A DNA stretch of 64,000 nt from Spirochaetales bacterium (lineage in GTDB: Bacteria; Spirochaetota; Spirochaetia; DAHUYW01), in contig DAHUYW010000012.1 in NCBI GenBank assembly GCA_027306915.1, forward strand, positions 1 to 64,000, read 5' to 3'. The notes beneath the pieces are model-generated. The model was not told where the DNA came from. It made no database searches and saw only the letters and a list, made by a program, of their open reading frames with translations. A program made the position numbers and the translations under genes. This document shows, piece after piece, positions 52,982 to 62,200 of this stretch. How positions within the stretch are numbered: position 1 is the first letter of the stretch; each line of letters starts with the position of its first letter.

Positions 52982-54244
52982 CTACCTCAAGCTCACCTCG
53001 AGCTCATTCGGATGATTTGAACGAACGTCTCTCAGGTGTACCGGCCCCAACGTTACGTTGATCATCTCGGAGGGCTGAACATGCTGAAGCCGTATCTTCA
53101 TGACTTGGCCTCCGTCCAAAGTCACAATCAGCTCCGCAGGGCTCTTCACGATAAGCGGCCGGAAGCTGAGCGTATTCTCCCGGTCCGGAGCGTAGGAATT
53201 GGGGACCACATATCTGACGTTCGCTCCTGGGCTCACGCGATATTGGCGATCATCGCCAGCGGTTCCACCAAGGTATGCGGATACGAACTCGCCGCACCTC
53301 GTAGCCTCTTGCGAGACGATATCGGCTAGGTCGTGCACATAGAGGGCGTTCCCGCAGGCAAACACCCCTGCGCGGCTGGTCATCAATCGGGCATCTACCA
53401 CGGGACCGTTTGTGTCAGGGTTGATGTCAATGTTGAGCTTATGCGCCAGCTCGATGTCGGGAACCAGACCCGCGGACAGCAATAGCGTGTCGCAGGGGAT
53501 TCGGAAGGTCCTTCGTCGGTCGAGAGAGGCACCTTCAACAGGCGTGACGCTCACTGCCTCCAGCCGGTTCTTCCCGTGGATTTCGGTGACAGCGTGCGAA
53601 AGGTAGAGGGGAATGTGGTAATCGTCGAGGCACTGTGCAACGTTGCGTGACAGGCCTGCCGGGTAGGGGCGTCGTTCGATGACCCCGAGCACCTTGGCGC
53701 CGACCCAGGTCATGCGGCGCGCCATAATCAGTCCGACATCGCCTGATCCGAGGATCACCACGTTTTTACCGGGAATGCGGCCATCGAAGTTTACGAGGCG
53801 TTGAGCCAAACCGGCGGTAATGACCCCCGACGGACGGGTGCCTGGGATTCCTGTGATCCCACGACTCCGTTCCCAGCAACCTACCGCGAGCACCATGGCA
53901 CGGCAGATAAGCTTCGTTACACCGTCTCTCTTCGAAATCGCCGTGATGACCTTCCCCTCCGGCGTCTCCTCGGCGTTGACCGCCGTGGAGCCGCAATAGA
54001 GCTCTACGTCGGAAATCCCCGAGATGATCTCGGTGAATCGCTGCGCATATTCGGGTCCCGTGAGCTCTTCATTGAAGTAGTGAATCCCAAATCCGTCGTG
54101 TATGCACTGGTTAAGGATTCCGCCGAGGGACATTTCACGCTCGACGACCGCAGTGTGGTGGCCTCTGCGCCCGATTTCGGCCGCGGCGGCAAGTCCCGCC
54201 GAACCGCCGCCGACTACAACAACATCCAGCTCGCGCTGCTTCAT
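52982..54244 (-). CDS. FAD/NAD(P)-dependent oxidoreductase, GlpA-partner type
   Basis: Flavoprotein of 420 residues. FAD motif VVVVGGGSAGLAAAAEIGRRG at the N-terminus, LAVGCWERSRG in the middle, second dinucleotide motif VVILGSGDVGLIMARRM, and FACGNALYVHDLADIVSQEA with the C-terminal FAD-binding Asp region. Proteins of this kind usually accompany a GlpA-like dehydrogenase and a small DUF1667 protein; neither is present here, so it stands alone. It may oxidise a hydroxy acid or polyol of cluster B. The ATG at 54244 was chosen; a GTG at 54286 is possible. It is the last gene of cluster B, just after the dehydrogenase pseudogene. Confidence 0.82.
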   Translation of the reverse strand: MKQRELDVVVVGGGSAGLAAAAEIGRRGHHTAVVEREMSLGGILNQCIHDGFGIHYFNEELTGPEYAQRFTEIISGISDVELYCGSTAVNAEETPEGKVITAISKRDGVTKLICRAMVLAVGCWERSRGITGIPGTRPSGVITAGLAQRLVNFDGRIPGKNVVILGSGDVGLIMARRMTWVGAKVLGVIERRPYPAGLSRNVAQCLDDYHIPLYLSHAVTEIHGKNRLEAVSVTPVEGASLDRRRTFRIPCDTLLLSAGLVPDIELAHKLNIDINPDTNGPVVDARLMTSRAGVFACGNALYVHDLADIVSQEATRCGEFVSAYLGGTAGDDRQYRVSPGANVRYVVPNSYAPDRENTLSFRPLIVKSPAELIVTLDGGQVMKIRLQHVQPSEMINVTLGPVHLRDVRSNHPNELEVSLR

Positions 54245-54296
54245 CGGTCCAGATCCATTGGCACGGGATCGATTCCTTCCATGCACCTAATTTCGC

Positions 54297-54785
54297 TCAT
54301 CGTTGAAGAACCACCTTGTGGTACTTCCCGGGCTCTTCATCCATCTCGCGGATCACCCGCGGCCCTTCCCAGAAATCCACTATCGTTTCAATTCCCGGAT
54401 ACTTGATAACGCCCGAGGCGAGTAACTCGAGCGGTTTGGGGAAGCATCCGGTTGAGGCTCGAGAGCCAACGATGGTCATCTCTTTGCACGTGAGGTCGAG
54501 GCCGGGAAGCGCAATCATGGAGCCGGCCTTCAGCAGTCACACGATGATGATCCTGCCGTCGGGGAAGTGAGCGCCGATGATCTTCAGGTTGGCGCAGCAG
54601 TTGGGTCTGCCCGCCCGGCAGGGATAGCAGGTGCCACATCCAACGAACGGTTCCACCACCGCAGCATCGCCGGCACACGCGCCGGCCGCGCGAGTCGAGA
54701 CCAGCTCCTCCCCATGCCCCGGCCTAGGGGCCTTCCACTTTCCCGCACGGATCGTCCTCGGGGCCTCAAAGATGATTGATCTCAC
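54297..54785 (-). pseudogene. Zinc-binding dehydrogenase pseudogene (cluster B)
   Basis: Remnant of a paralogue of the dehydrogenase at 38118-39137. In a single frame, the N-terminus (MRSIIFEAPRTIRAGKWKAP) jumps from CAGD straight to VVEPFVGCGTCYPCR, losing about 40 residues including the GHE zinc ligand region. It then jumps from IIGAHFPD to GRIIIV, losing about 140 residues including the NAD site. The next codon is TGA (54537-54539) where the intact copy has Gly, and the frame goes on through LPGLDLTCKEMTIVGSRAS to the end. Two in-frame deletions plus a nonsense change make it non-functional. Confidence 0.9.
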
Positions 54786-55639
54786 CGCTCCGACCCCTCT
54801 CCGATGCGCTCCTTGCGCTCGAGTGCTTCATCCGGCTCCCACCATCCCCCAGCCAACGCCCCGCCGTCGACAACAATCGTAGTGCCGGTGATGTAGCTTG
54901 ACCCAGGCCCTGCCAGCAGCATTACCGCTCCAAGAAGCTCTTCGGGCTCCGCAGGCCTCCGAACCGGAATACGACTGCGCAGCCACTGCACCTTGTAGGC
55001 ATCTTCCCATATCGGTTTCGAGAGGGGAGTAAGGATGTAGCCGGGGACAACGCAATTGACCTGTATATTGTCCTTCGCCCATTCGACCGCCATCGCCTTT
55101 GTCAGCTGGGTGACACCGCCCTTCGCGGCGCCATAGACCGAAACCCCACCCAGCGCAAAAAAGGGATTGATCGAGCCTATGTGGATGATCTTGCCACTCC
55201 GGCGTGGTTTCATGTACCGGTACGCCGTCTGGCTCATGAAGTACAGGCTCTTCAGATCGACGTCCATGATCCTGTCCCAGTGTTCTTCGGTCACCGTGTC
55301 GATGGGCTCGCGGATATTTGTTGCCGCGCAGTTGATCAGAATGTCGAGCCCCCCGAGCGCCTCACGCGCATCCGTCACGAGCCTGCGGGAGGCGTCTGGA
55401 TCGCCCAGCTCGGCGGCCAGCGCGATAGCACGCCCTCCGCTGTCGTTGATCTCGCTACTAAGGTCCTGTGCCTTCTTGAGGGTTCTTGCGTGGGCTGCAA
55501 CTGCCGCGCCGGCCCCAGCCAACCCGCTTGCAAGCACGCGTCCGATTCCGCCTCCGGCCCCTGTTATCAATGCCTTCTTTTCACGAAGGGAAAACAGCTT
55601 TTCGATTGTCGTTTCGACGGTCATCTCTCCCAATTGCAT
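54782..55639 (-). CDS. SDR-family oxidoreductase (cluster B)
   Basis: Short-chain dehydrogenase of about 285 residues: ALITGAGGGIGRVLA, NCAATN, Ser in IHIGSINPFF and YGAAKG. It is the counterpart of the cluster A enzyme at 39162, identical in long stretches such as AVEWAKDNIQVNCV and RSRIPVRRPAEP, about three quarters identical by eye. Its stop overlaps the pseudogene start by 4 bases. The start is uncertain: ATG at 55672 (two bases past the cyclase stop), 55639 and 55624 are all possible; 55639 has AAAGGG upstream. Confidence 0.9.
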   Translation of the reverse strand: MQLGEMTVETTIEKLFSLREKKALITGAGGGIGRVLASGLAGAGAAVAAHARTLKKAQDLSSEINDSGGRAIALAAELGDPDASRRLVTDAREALGGLDILINCAATNIREPIDTVTEEHWDRIMDVDLKSLYFMSQTAYRYMKPRRSGKIIHIGSINPFFALGGVSVYGAAKGGVTQLTKAMAVEWAKDNIQVNCVVPGYILTPLSKPIWEDAYKVQWLRSRIPVRRPAEPEELLGAVMLLAGPGSSYITGTTIVVDGGALAGGWWEPDEALERKERIGEGSER

Positions 55640-55673
55640 ACCCTTGTCGCCCTTTGACGGCTGCACCGTCATT

Positions 55674-56336
55674 CTACGTTTCCGGGACTATACCGATTGC
55701 CCGGACGGGACAGGCGTCCAGGCCGACGACCGGAATCGGTAACGCAATGAGGAAAAAGCGCGCAGCCTTGAGCTCAACGAGATTCGTGAGACATTCGAGC
55801 ACCGGAATCCCGGCTCCTGTTAGAAGGCGATGATCCGGGTGATTGTTCACAAACCTAACCTCGTACCCGGAGCTGTCGGTACCCAGACAGCTGATCTTTC
55901 GATCCTCGACCAGCCAACGAACGGCCTCTTCCGAAAGATAGGGACGATCATGGGACTGCGGCGTACGGTACTGGGTATGGCGACCGGTCATTGTCATCAC
56001 CCGATCGCCTCGTTGGATTTCACCGGCTTCTTTGAGATCTTTGAGGCTGATCTCTTCGTTGACCGACTTGTGTCGGAAATCCAGCACGATTGCCGGCCCG
56101 AAAAGCTGCTCGATCGAAAGCCCCGCCGTGTCACTGCCGGAAGCGAGGTAGTGCAGTGGGGCCTCGACATGCGTTCCTACGTGCGACCACATGTAGACCG
56201 TGCTCATGATGTCGCCTTCCCCACCCTCTCGTTCGTTTCGACGCCCGATATCGAGCATGTACTGCTCCTTGCCGGGCGTCAGCGTGTGGGTCAAGTCTAC
56301 TATTCGTCCTTTCGGGATCAATTCATCGTAAGTCAT
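55674..56336 (-). CDS. Cyclase-family metal hydrolase, cluster B (paralogue of 41697)
   Basis: Hydrolase of 220 residues with SHVGTHVEAPLHYLASGSDT, MTMTGRHTQYRTPQSHDRPY and CLGTDSSGYEV, matching the cluster A cyclase nearly throughout. The metal-binding His/Asp-type residues are intact. It presumably performs the same ring or lactone opening on the cluster B substrate. Start ATG at 56336; AAGGAG lies 13 bases upstream, rather far. A 157-base gap separates it from the second cyclase. Confidence 0.85.
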   Translation of the reverse strand: MTYDELIPKGRIVDLTHTLTPGKEQYMLDIGRRNEREGGEGDIMSTVYMWSHVGTHVEAPLHYLASGSDTAGLSIEQLFGPAIVLDFRHKSVNEEISLKDLKEAGEIQRGDRVMTMTGRHTQYRTPQSHDRPYLSEEAVRWLVEDRKISCLGTDSSGYEVRFVNNHPDHRLLTGAGIPVLECLTNLVELKAARFFLIALPIPVVGLDACPVRAIGIVPET

Positions 56337-56493
56337 TTTCTTACTCTACTCCTTTCCGTTTGCCCAGGATGTGCATTCGCGATGCCCGGTGCGATACTCG
56401 ACGCGATCCGGGCTTCCGCACCTCGAATCATACTGCAGCCCGCCCGACAACAAACATCGAGGTCGGACGTTCGACGGCGCGTTAGTGGGGACT

Positions 56494-57375
56494 CTATACA
56501 ATGGCCACCGGGTTGACCATCGAGCCGGTCGTTCCCTCGATCTTAAGCGGCAGGCAGACAAAGAAGAACTCGTAAATCCTATCTCTCGAAAGCTGCTCCA
56601 GGTTCGCGTATTCCATGATGTAGATCCCGCGCTTGATAAGCAGCTCGATATGCACGGGGTGCGGGTTCTGAGGATCCTGCGACGGGAGCACCTCGAGCCC
56701 CACACTGTCGGCGCCGACCAGCTGCACTCCGAGGTCCGACAGGTGCCTGGCCACTTCGAGGGTGATCCCGCTGCCGAAGTGCTCGGCCATCTTCTGCCTG
56801 TCCGGCCAGAGACTCATGTAGCCTGTTCTAAACAAGACCGCATCGCCTCGCCTAATTGAGGTTCCCTGCCGCTGCAAGGTCTTCTCCATGTCGACCATCG
56901 TGATCGGATAGCCCGCCGGCAGCACGGGGCGCTCGAGCGCTGCCGCAGCGTCGATGAGAATACCGCGCGTGATGATCGGGGGTATGGCAGCACCGTCGGA
57001 CTCCAGAGCTCCAAAATCGCCAAGGTATCGATCCGCCGACTTTCCGCCGTACCAGTGATTGTCCTCGCCACAGGTAACATGGCTGAGCGCATCCAGATGC
57101 GTACCCGAATGAACGGTCCCCATCACCAGGTCGCTATTGAATGCCATATTGACCGTGTTGGTGCCCAACCACGTCTGATCCCCTTGATTCTGGATTCCCC
57201 GATAGGTGCGATAGGTCAGTACCTGAAACGGGGGATGAGGATCGGGCACAGGCATCAGGTTCCATCTTCTGGAGTCCAGGCTGTAGACCTTTCCTGCCGT
57301 GATCAACTTCAGCGCATCCTTCAATTTGTTCAGTGATATCGGTGCCTCCGCGAGCACCCCTCGTGTCGGTTCCAT
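56494..57375 (-). CDS. Second cyclase-family metal hydrolase (longer type)
   Basis: Hydrolase of 293 residues, distantly related to the two short cyclases. The metal motif is VHSGTHLDALSHVTCGEDN (HxGTHxDxxxH), followed by GILIDAAAALERPVLPAGYP and DAVLFRTGYMSLW. This is the form typical of larger cyclase-family proteins annotated as formamidases or polyketide cyclases. It occupies the position that the GHMP kinase holds in cluster A. Start ATG at 57375 with GGAGGAAAG upstream. Confidence 0.83.
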   Translation of the reverse strand: MEPTRGVLAEAPISLNKLKDALKLITAGKVYSLDSRRWNLMPVPDPHPPFQVLTYRTYRGIQNQGDQTWLGTNTVNMAFNSDLVMGTVHSGTHLDALSHVTCGEDNHWYGGKSADRYLGDFGALESDGAAIPPIITRGILIDAAAALERPVLPAGYPITMVDMEKTLQRQGTSIRRGDAVLFRTGYMSLWPDRQKMAEHFGSGITLEVARHLSDLGVQLVGADSVGLEVLPSQDPQNPHPVHIELLIKRGIYIMEYANLEQLSRDRIYEFFFVCLPLKIEGTTGSMVNPVAIV

Positions 57376-57425
57376 CAGCTTTCCTCCATTGTGTGATGTT
57401 CTCCGCGACCGCCAAATGCGGGAGC

Positions 57426-58382
57426 TCAGGCGGCGATTCTCGAATCCTGGTTTGCCATCGTGAGGACTCCCAAGATCACGATTCCTTGGATTACCTCTTG
57501 GATACCGGTGGGCAACCTCGTTATCTCCATGAGGGTCACTACAAGAACGAGAAACAACGCCCCGAAAAGCGTGCCCACAACCGTCGACTTACCGCCTGAA
57601 ATAAGGGTACCTCCAATCACCACGGCCCCAACCGATTCCAGGAGATAAGGATTACCCATCTGCATGAACGCCCCGCCGTCTCGTCCGGCGAGGAGAAAGC
57701 CACCGAGGCCCGCCATAGAGCCGCTGATTAAATAGGCGACGGCAACAATCCTCGTTGTCCGAACCCCTGCCATCCGCGCCGCAACGCGATTCTGCCCGAC
57801 CGCAAAGATAGAGCGCCCAAACACCGTCCTGCGCAGGACTGACGCAACCAGGATCGATATGCAGACTACGCAAAACACAATGAGCGGAATGCCGGCGAGA
57901 CGCCCTTGCGTGAGCGTTGTCAGGAGCGGACTGGGGCTAAAGCTTGTGAGCTTGTTCGAGTATAGGATCGCCGCGGAGTTCATGACAAATCCCATGGACA
58001 TCGTGGCTATTATCGGGGGGATCCGAAGTCCGAGTATGAGAAGCGCGTTCACGAGTCCTACCACCGCCCCAAGACAGATCGCAAGCACAAGCGCATACAG
58101 GAAATGGGAGTTGCTTCCGTCCATCGCCGCAACGGAAATGAATGCGGACAACGTCATGACATAGGGTATCGACAAATCGATACCGCCTTCCCCCGTGGTG
58201 ACCGTGAACATCTGACCGAGGCTCACCACCACCAGAAACGAAGCTATGCCGGCGTTCGCGATCAAGCTTCCGAACAACCCGCGACCCGATATGCCCGCAG
58301 TTAGCAGCCAGAGAACAACACTCCCTGCCGCTGACCAAATCCAAGGCTGCCTTACGACCCGTTCGAAAGCTCTCGCTACCAT
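57426..58382 (-). CDS. Ribose-type ABC transporter permease (cluster B)
   Basis: RbsC-family permease of 318 residues: VTTGEGGIDLSIPYVMTLSAF, LGLRIPPIIATMSMGFVMNS, VVIGGTLISGGKSTVVGTLFG. The ATG at 58382 overlaps the end of the fusion gene by 7 bases, with GGAGAAG upstream. It is the counterpart of the cluster A permease at 43451. Confidence 0.92.
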   Translation of the reverse strand: MVARAFERVVRQPWIWSAAGSVVLWLLTAGISGRGLFGSLIANAGIASFLVVVSLGQMFTVTTGEGGIDLSIPYVMTLSAFISVAAMDGSNSHFLYALVLAICLGAVVGLVNALLILGLRIPPIIATMSMGFVMNSAAILYSNKLTSFSPSPLLTTLTQGRLAGIPLIVFCVVCISILVASVLRRTVFGRSIFAVGQNRVAARMAGVRTTRIVAVAYLISGSMAGLGGFLLAGRDGGAFMQMGNPYLLESVGAVVIGGTLISGGKSTVVGTLFGALFLVLVVTLMEITRLPTGIQEVIQGIVILGVLTMANQDSRIAA

Positions 58383-60889
58383 GTCAGCTGTCTTCTCCGC
58401 AGCAGTCTCATCGCAAGGATGAGGACGAGTAGAATCCCCTGGACTCCCGACTGATAGTCCGAGCCAATTCCCAACAGGCCCAACAACGAGCCGATGAGCG
58501 CGAGGGTAAGGGCTCCGAAGACTGCCCCAAACGGTCCTACAATTCCGCCGAGCAGAGAGCCCCCGCCGATAACAACGGCTGCGACGCTGAGCAATGTGTA
58601 GGTGTTCCCGGTAGCATTCGGATCCGCCGCGGTCGTGACAGCCGTGAATGCCAGACCAGCACATATCCCAAACACGCCGGACAGAACGTAGAGGGCTACC
58701 CGCGCCTTTGCCGTGGACCAGCCTGCGTTACGAATCGATTGCGGATTGTTTCCGAAGGCCCTTAGTATGATCCCATACCGCCACTTCTGAAGAATCAGAT
58801 AGGCGACGAGCCCCGCGAGCAACGACATGAAGATTGGTTCAGGGATCCCGGGAGGCGTCACATCGAACGCCGAAGTCAGCCAATCCGGTGACGAACCTCC
58901 CGGTATCTTTGAGATTGTCAACGCCAAACCATACCAAACGAAAGATGCTCCGAGCGTTACCACAATGGCTGGTATTCTACGTGAGTGAATCAGGAAACCC
59001 ATGCTTCCGTAGGCTAGAAGCCCGACGGCGAAAATAGCGAGCCCCAGAACCGGGCTCCGAGACAAGATAAAGCCTGTAACCACATTGGTTAGGGCGACGA
59101 ACGTCCCCAGTCCCAGGTCGATATCGCTTCCGGCTATGACGAACATCTGAGCTATCCCCGCGAAGACCAAGGGAATCGCCGAACCGAGAAGCAGACTCAA
59201 GCCGGCTTCCGAAACGGTGTTGGTATTTGCGATCCCAAGCGCCGCGATCGTGATGATCAACGCCAGCAGCGCCATCATTGTCCTTTGCGCAAAACCTAGC
59301 CGCTTCCACAGGCCACGTCGCTCGCGCCACCGCTGGCTGGCGGATGGTCCTTGATTTTGATCGTCCTTGCCGATATTCGAAAATGACAACTCGAGAATCT
59401 TGTTCTGGCTGAACTCGGTCCTCTCGAGATCCCCCACGAGCCTTCCGTTGCTCAATATTACGGTTCTATCGACCTCCAGGAACTCATCATCTTCGGAGCT
59501 GTACCAAATCAACAGTTTCCCCTCGGCTGCCGAGTCGCGAAACAGTCGATAGAGCGCCGTCTTGGTTTCGATATCAACGCCACGCGTGGGATCGTCCAGG
59601 AGAATGATATCGGCGTCCGAAGCCAGTGCCCTCGCGATGAGCGCCTTCTGTTGATTGCCGCCGCTCAGTTGCGTCAGACGCACATGCTGGTCGGGCGCAA
59701 CAATACCCAGCCGCTCGAACCATTTGCCCGTGAGAGCGTTTTCCGTCGACCGGTCCACTACTCTGTAGATTGCGGCGCTTGCCAATTTCGTGATCGATAT
59801 GTTATTCGCGATGGACCAGTATCGAAAGACCCCTTCTCTGGCTCGATCCCCGGAAACGAATGCCGTCTTCCCGTGCCGCTGAAGCGATGCATTCCGTTTG
59901 GATGCCGAGAAGACTGCATGCAGGAGGTCCTCCTGTCCCGAGCCCTCAAGTCCCGCCACACCAACGATTTCGCCCGAATGCAGACTGAGCTCATCTATCG
60001 CGAGCCTGTCTGCACGATAGCTGCGAAATCTCACCAATTCCCGTCTGTCCGATCGGTCAACCTGCTCTTTGCGCTGCTCTTCGACCTTCTTTTCGACCCC
60101 GCCCATCACGTGTATCAGTTCCTGCTCGCTCGTGCTTTGTGACACGCCCCTCCAGATGAGCTGGCCGTCCCGCATCACGAGCACTTCGTCGCAGAATTTG
60201 AGAATTTCTCGCAGGCGATGTGAGATGAAGACGAAGGACTTCCCCCCGCTCATGATCTTCTGGATGTAGGAAGCCAAGTGAGCCACCTGCTCGGTGTTCA
60301 GCGACGAGGTGGGTTCATCCAGTATAAGCAGCTTCAGGTTCGGATCGGTGATCGCTCTCACGATCTCGACCATCTGGCGCTCGGCTATGCTTAACTCGCC
60401 AACGATCGACATCGCATCGATCCGGCAACCCGGGAATACGTCATTCAATGACTTCTTGACGAGTCCCTTCAGATACGCTCGCCATCTGACTCCCTTGAAC
60501 TCGGCAGAGCGCTCAATGAAGAAGTTTTCATACACGGTCAAGTTCGTGCATAGTGAGAGCTCCTGATGCACGAAGCGCACGCCAAGCCGGGCGGCGATGT
60601 TCGGATTGTAATCGTTCAGAGTGATCGGGGTGCCCATGATGGACAGCTCCCCTGAATCGGCGCTTAGGACACCGGATAAGAGGTTCATTAAGGTGCTTTT
60701 GCCGGCACCGTTGCCGCCTATCACCCCTAGAACTTTCTGGGAGGGAATGGTAAACGATACCCCCCGCACTGCCTTCGTGGCCCCAAACGCCTTGGTCAGG
60801 TTCCTCGCCTCGACCACGGTATTCGCCTCGGGCCGTGAAGACATCTCGTGGGACTTGTGGGTCTGCGCGCCAAACGAAGTGGATTCCAT
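58376..60889 (-). CDS. ABC transporter ATPase-permease fusion (RbsA-RbsC type), cluster B
   Basis: Fusion protein of 837 residues. ATPase half: Walker A GGNGAGKST, LSIAERQM, LLILDEPTSSL; second domain GLEGSGQED, LSGGNQQK, IILLDDPTRGVDI. The permease half begins near AQRTMMALLALIITIAALGI with GSDIDLGLGTFVALTN, RRIPAIVVTLGASFVWYG and VAAVVIGGGSLLGG. It parallels the cluster A fusion along its length, with a longer linker. The start at 60889 follows AGGTG; ATG at 60844 lacks such a site, and an upstream start at 60922 is possible. Confidence 0.91.
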   Translation of the reverse strand: MESTSFGAQTHKSHEMSSRPEANTVVEARNLTKAFGATKAVRGVSFTIPSQKVLGVIGGNGAGKSTLMNLLSGVLSADSGELSIMGTPITLNDYNPNIAARLGVRFVHQELSLCTNLTVYENFFIERSAEFKGVRWRAYLKGLVKKSLNDVFPGCRIDAMSIVGELSIAERQMVEIVRAITDPNLKLLILDEPTSSLNTEQVAHLASYIQKIMSGGKSFVFISHRLREILKFCDEVLVMRDGQLIWRGVSQSTSEQELIHVMGGVEKKVEEQRKEQVDRSDRRELVRFRSYRADRLAIDELSLHSGEIVGVAGLEGSGQEDLLHAVFSASKRNASLQRHGKTAFVSGDRAREGVFRYWSIANNISITKLASAAIYRVVDRSTENALTGKWFERLGIVAPDQHVRLTQLSGGNQQKALIARALASDADIILLDDPTRGVDIETKTALYRLFRDSAAEGKLLIWYSSEDDEFLEVDRTVILSNGRLVGDLERTEFSQNKILELSFSNIGKDDQNQGPSASQRWRERRGLWKRLGFAQRTMMALLALIITIAALGIANTNTVSEAGLSLLLGSAIPLVFAGIAQMFVIAGSDIDLGLGTFVALTNVVTGFILSRSPVLGLAIFAVGLLAYGSMGFLIHSRRIPAIVVTLGASFVWYGLALTISKIPGGSSPDWLTSAFDVTPPGIPEPIFMSLLAGLVAYLILQKWRYGIILRAFGNNPQSIRNAGWSTAKARVALYVLSGVFGICAGLAFTAVTTAADPNATGNTYTLLSVAAVVIGGGSLLGGIVGPFGAVFGALTLALIGSLLGLLGIGSDYQSGVQGILLVLILAMRLLRRRQLTW

Positions 60890-60953
60890 GCAGTTGCACC
60901 TATTCTCGATAAACGGCCGCAAGGGGATTACCCCTGCGGCCCTTTCACTCCGG

Positions 60954-61997
60954 TTATTGCGTCAGCAAGGTCTTCTTTACCCACGCGTTCGACGGCGGCG
61001 TGTCCGCGAACGAATTGGGCGGCAGATCCTTGAATTGCATGAGGTTGCTCTGGGTTACCGAAGCCGTCGGCATCAACATGTTCTTCGGAATCGATTGCCC
61101 GTGCACAAGATCCACAGCCACCCAGAAGGCCGCGCTGCTTTCGCTCGGTCGCGCAACGCGTCCGATGGTCGTGTAGCCGTTCTTCTCGTGCTCGTTGATC
61201 CACCAATGAATAAACTGCGATGACAGACCGCTCGTCACGACGGGAATTGGACGACCCGCCGCCTGGAATGCCTGCACGGCGCCGTAACCTCCGGCCGCGC
61301 ACATAACGGCGTCAACCTTCGGGAGGCTAGGAATGAGCGCGGAGAGCTTTGACTCCGTGGTGGTGACGTCTGCGTTCCCGTAGATCGTTGCCACGACCTT
61401 CATCCCCGGATGCTCGTTGACGACGCTCATGTACCCCGCCATGAGTTGTGCATCCGAGTGGGTACCGCGTTGAGTTCTTACGATCACCACGTTGGCATTT
61501 CCGTGAAAATGATCGGCGACCCACTGCATGCTTCCCTTCGCCCAGTCAAAGAAGCTCGTGTGTATTCTGTAGGCCGCAGGGCTCGTGACCCCCGTATCGA
61601 ATGAGATGACCGGTATTCCTGCCTTCGTGGCTTTGGCGATGACGCCGTTCAAGCCCGTAGAGGAAGCCGCATCGACGACGATCGCGCTCACATGCTGCAG
61701 GATGAGATCATCCATCTGCTGAAGCTGCCCAGGCAAGCCGTTCGTAGAATTGTCAATGACGTACTTCGATACCAGACCCTTCGCCTCGGCCTGCTTGGCG
61801 GAAGCGATGAAGTCCCTTTCCATCTGGTGTCGCCACGCATTACCGTTGTAAGCATTTGACAATGCGATCACGAAGCCTTTGCTGTGCTCTTGGGAACCAT
61901 TCGCGAAAACGGAACCGCCGGCGAATAAGACCAATAGCGGAAACAGAAGCACAAAAAGACTTCGTCCGATGACGTTTCTCACTTTCTTCTGAACCAT
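60954..61997 (-). CDS. Periplasmic sugar-binding protein, RbsB type (cluster B)
   Basis: Binding protein of 347 residues: signal peptide ending in GGSVFA, mature start NGSQEHSKG. Blocks FVIALSNAYNGNAW, DAASSTGLNGVIAKA, PVISFDTGVTS and VDAVMCAAGGYGAVQAF parallel the cluster A protein, but ligand-contact regions differ (for example TSFFDWAKGSMQWVADHF), so the substrates may differ. The ATG at 61997 has GGGGGAGAGG upstream. First gene of cluster B. Confidence 0.93.
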   Translation of the reverse strand: MVQKKVRNVIGRSLFVLLFPLLVLFAGGSVFANGSQEHSKGFVIALSNAYNGNAWRHQMERDFIASAKQAEAKGLVSKYVIDNSTNGLPGQLQQMDDLILQHVSAIVVDAASSTGLNGVIAKATKAGIPVISFDTGVTSPAAYRIHTSFFDWAKGSMQWVADHFHGNANVVIVRTQRGTHSDAQLMAGYMSVVNEHPGMKVVATIYGNADVTTTESKLSALIPSLPKVDAVMCAAGGYGAVQAFQAAGRPIPVVTSGLSSQFIHWWINEHEKNGYTTIGRVARPSESSAAFWVAVDLVHGQSIPKNMLMPTASVTQSNLMQFKDLPPNSFADTPPSNAWVKKTLLTQ

Positions 61998-62200
61998 ATC
62001 CTCTCCCCCGTATTCTTTAATGGTCTTGGTCATGAAACCAATGCGCGCTCTACATACGCTCGAGTCTTCGAAACATCCTTGGTATTCCGCCAGTCGCGAC
62101 CCAAGGACTTTGCGGACCTTGCCGAGTGCGAGTCCGAAATTTCTCACCTCCCTTCTCAGCTTTAGTGTGACACCATCGCCGGTCATGAAAAGATGACCTC

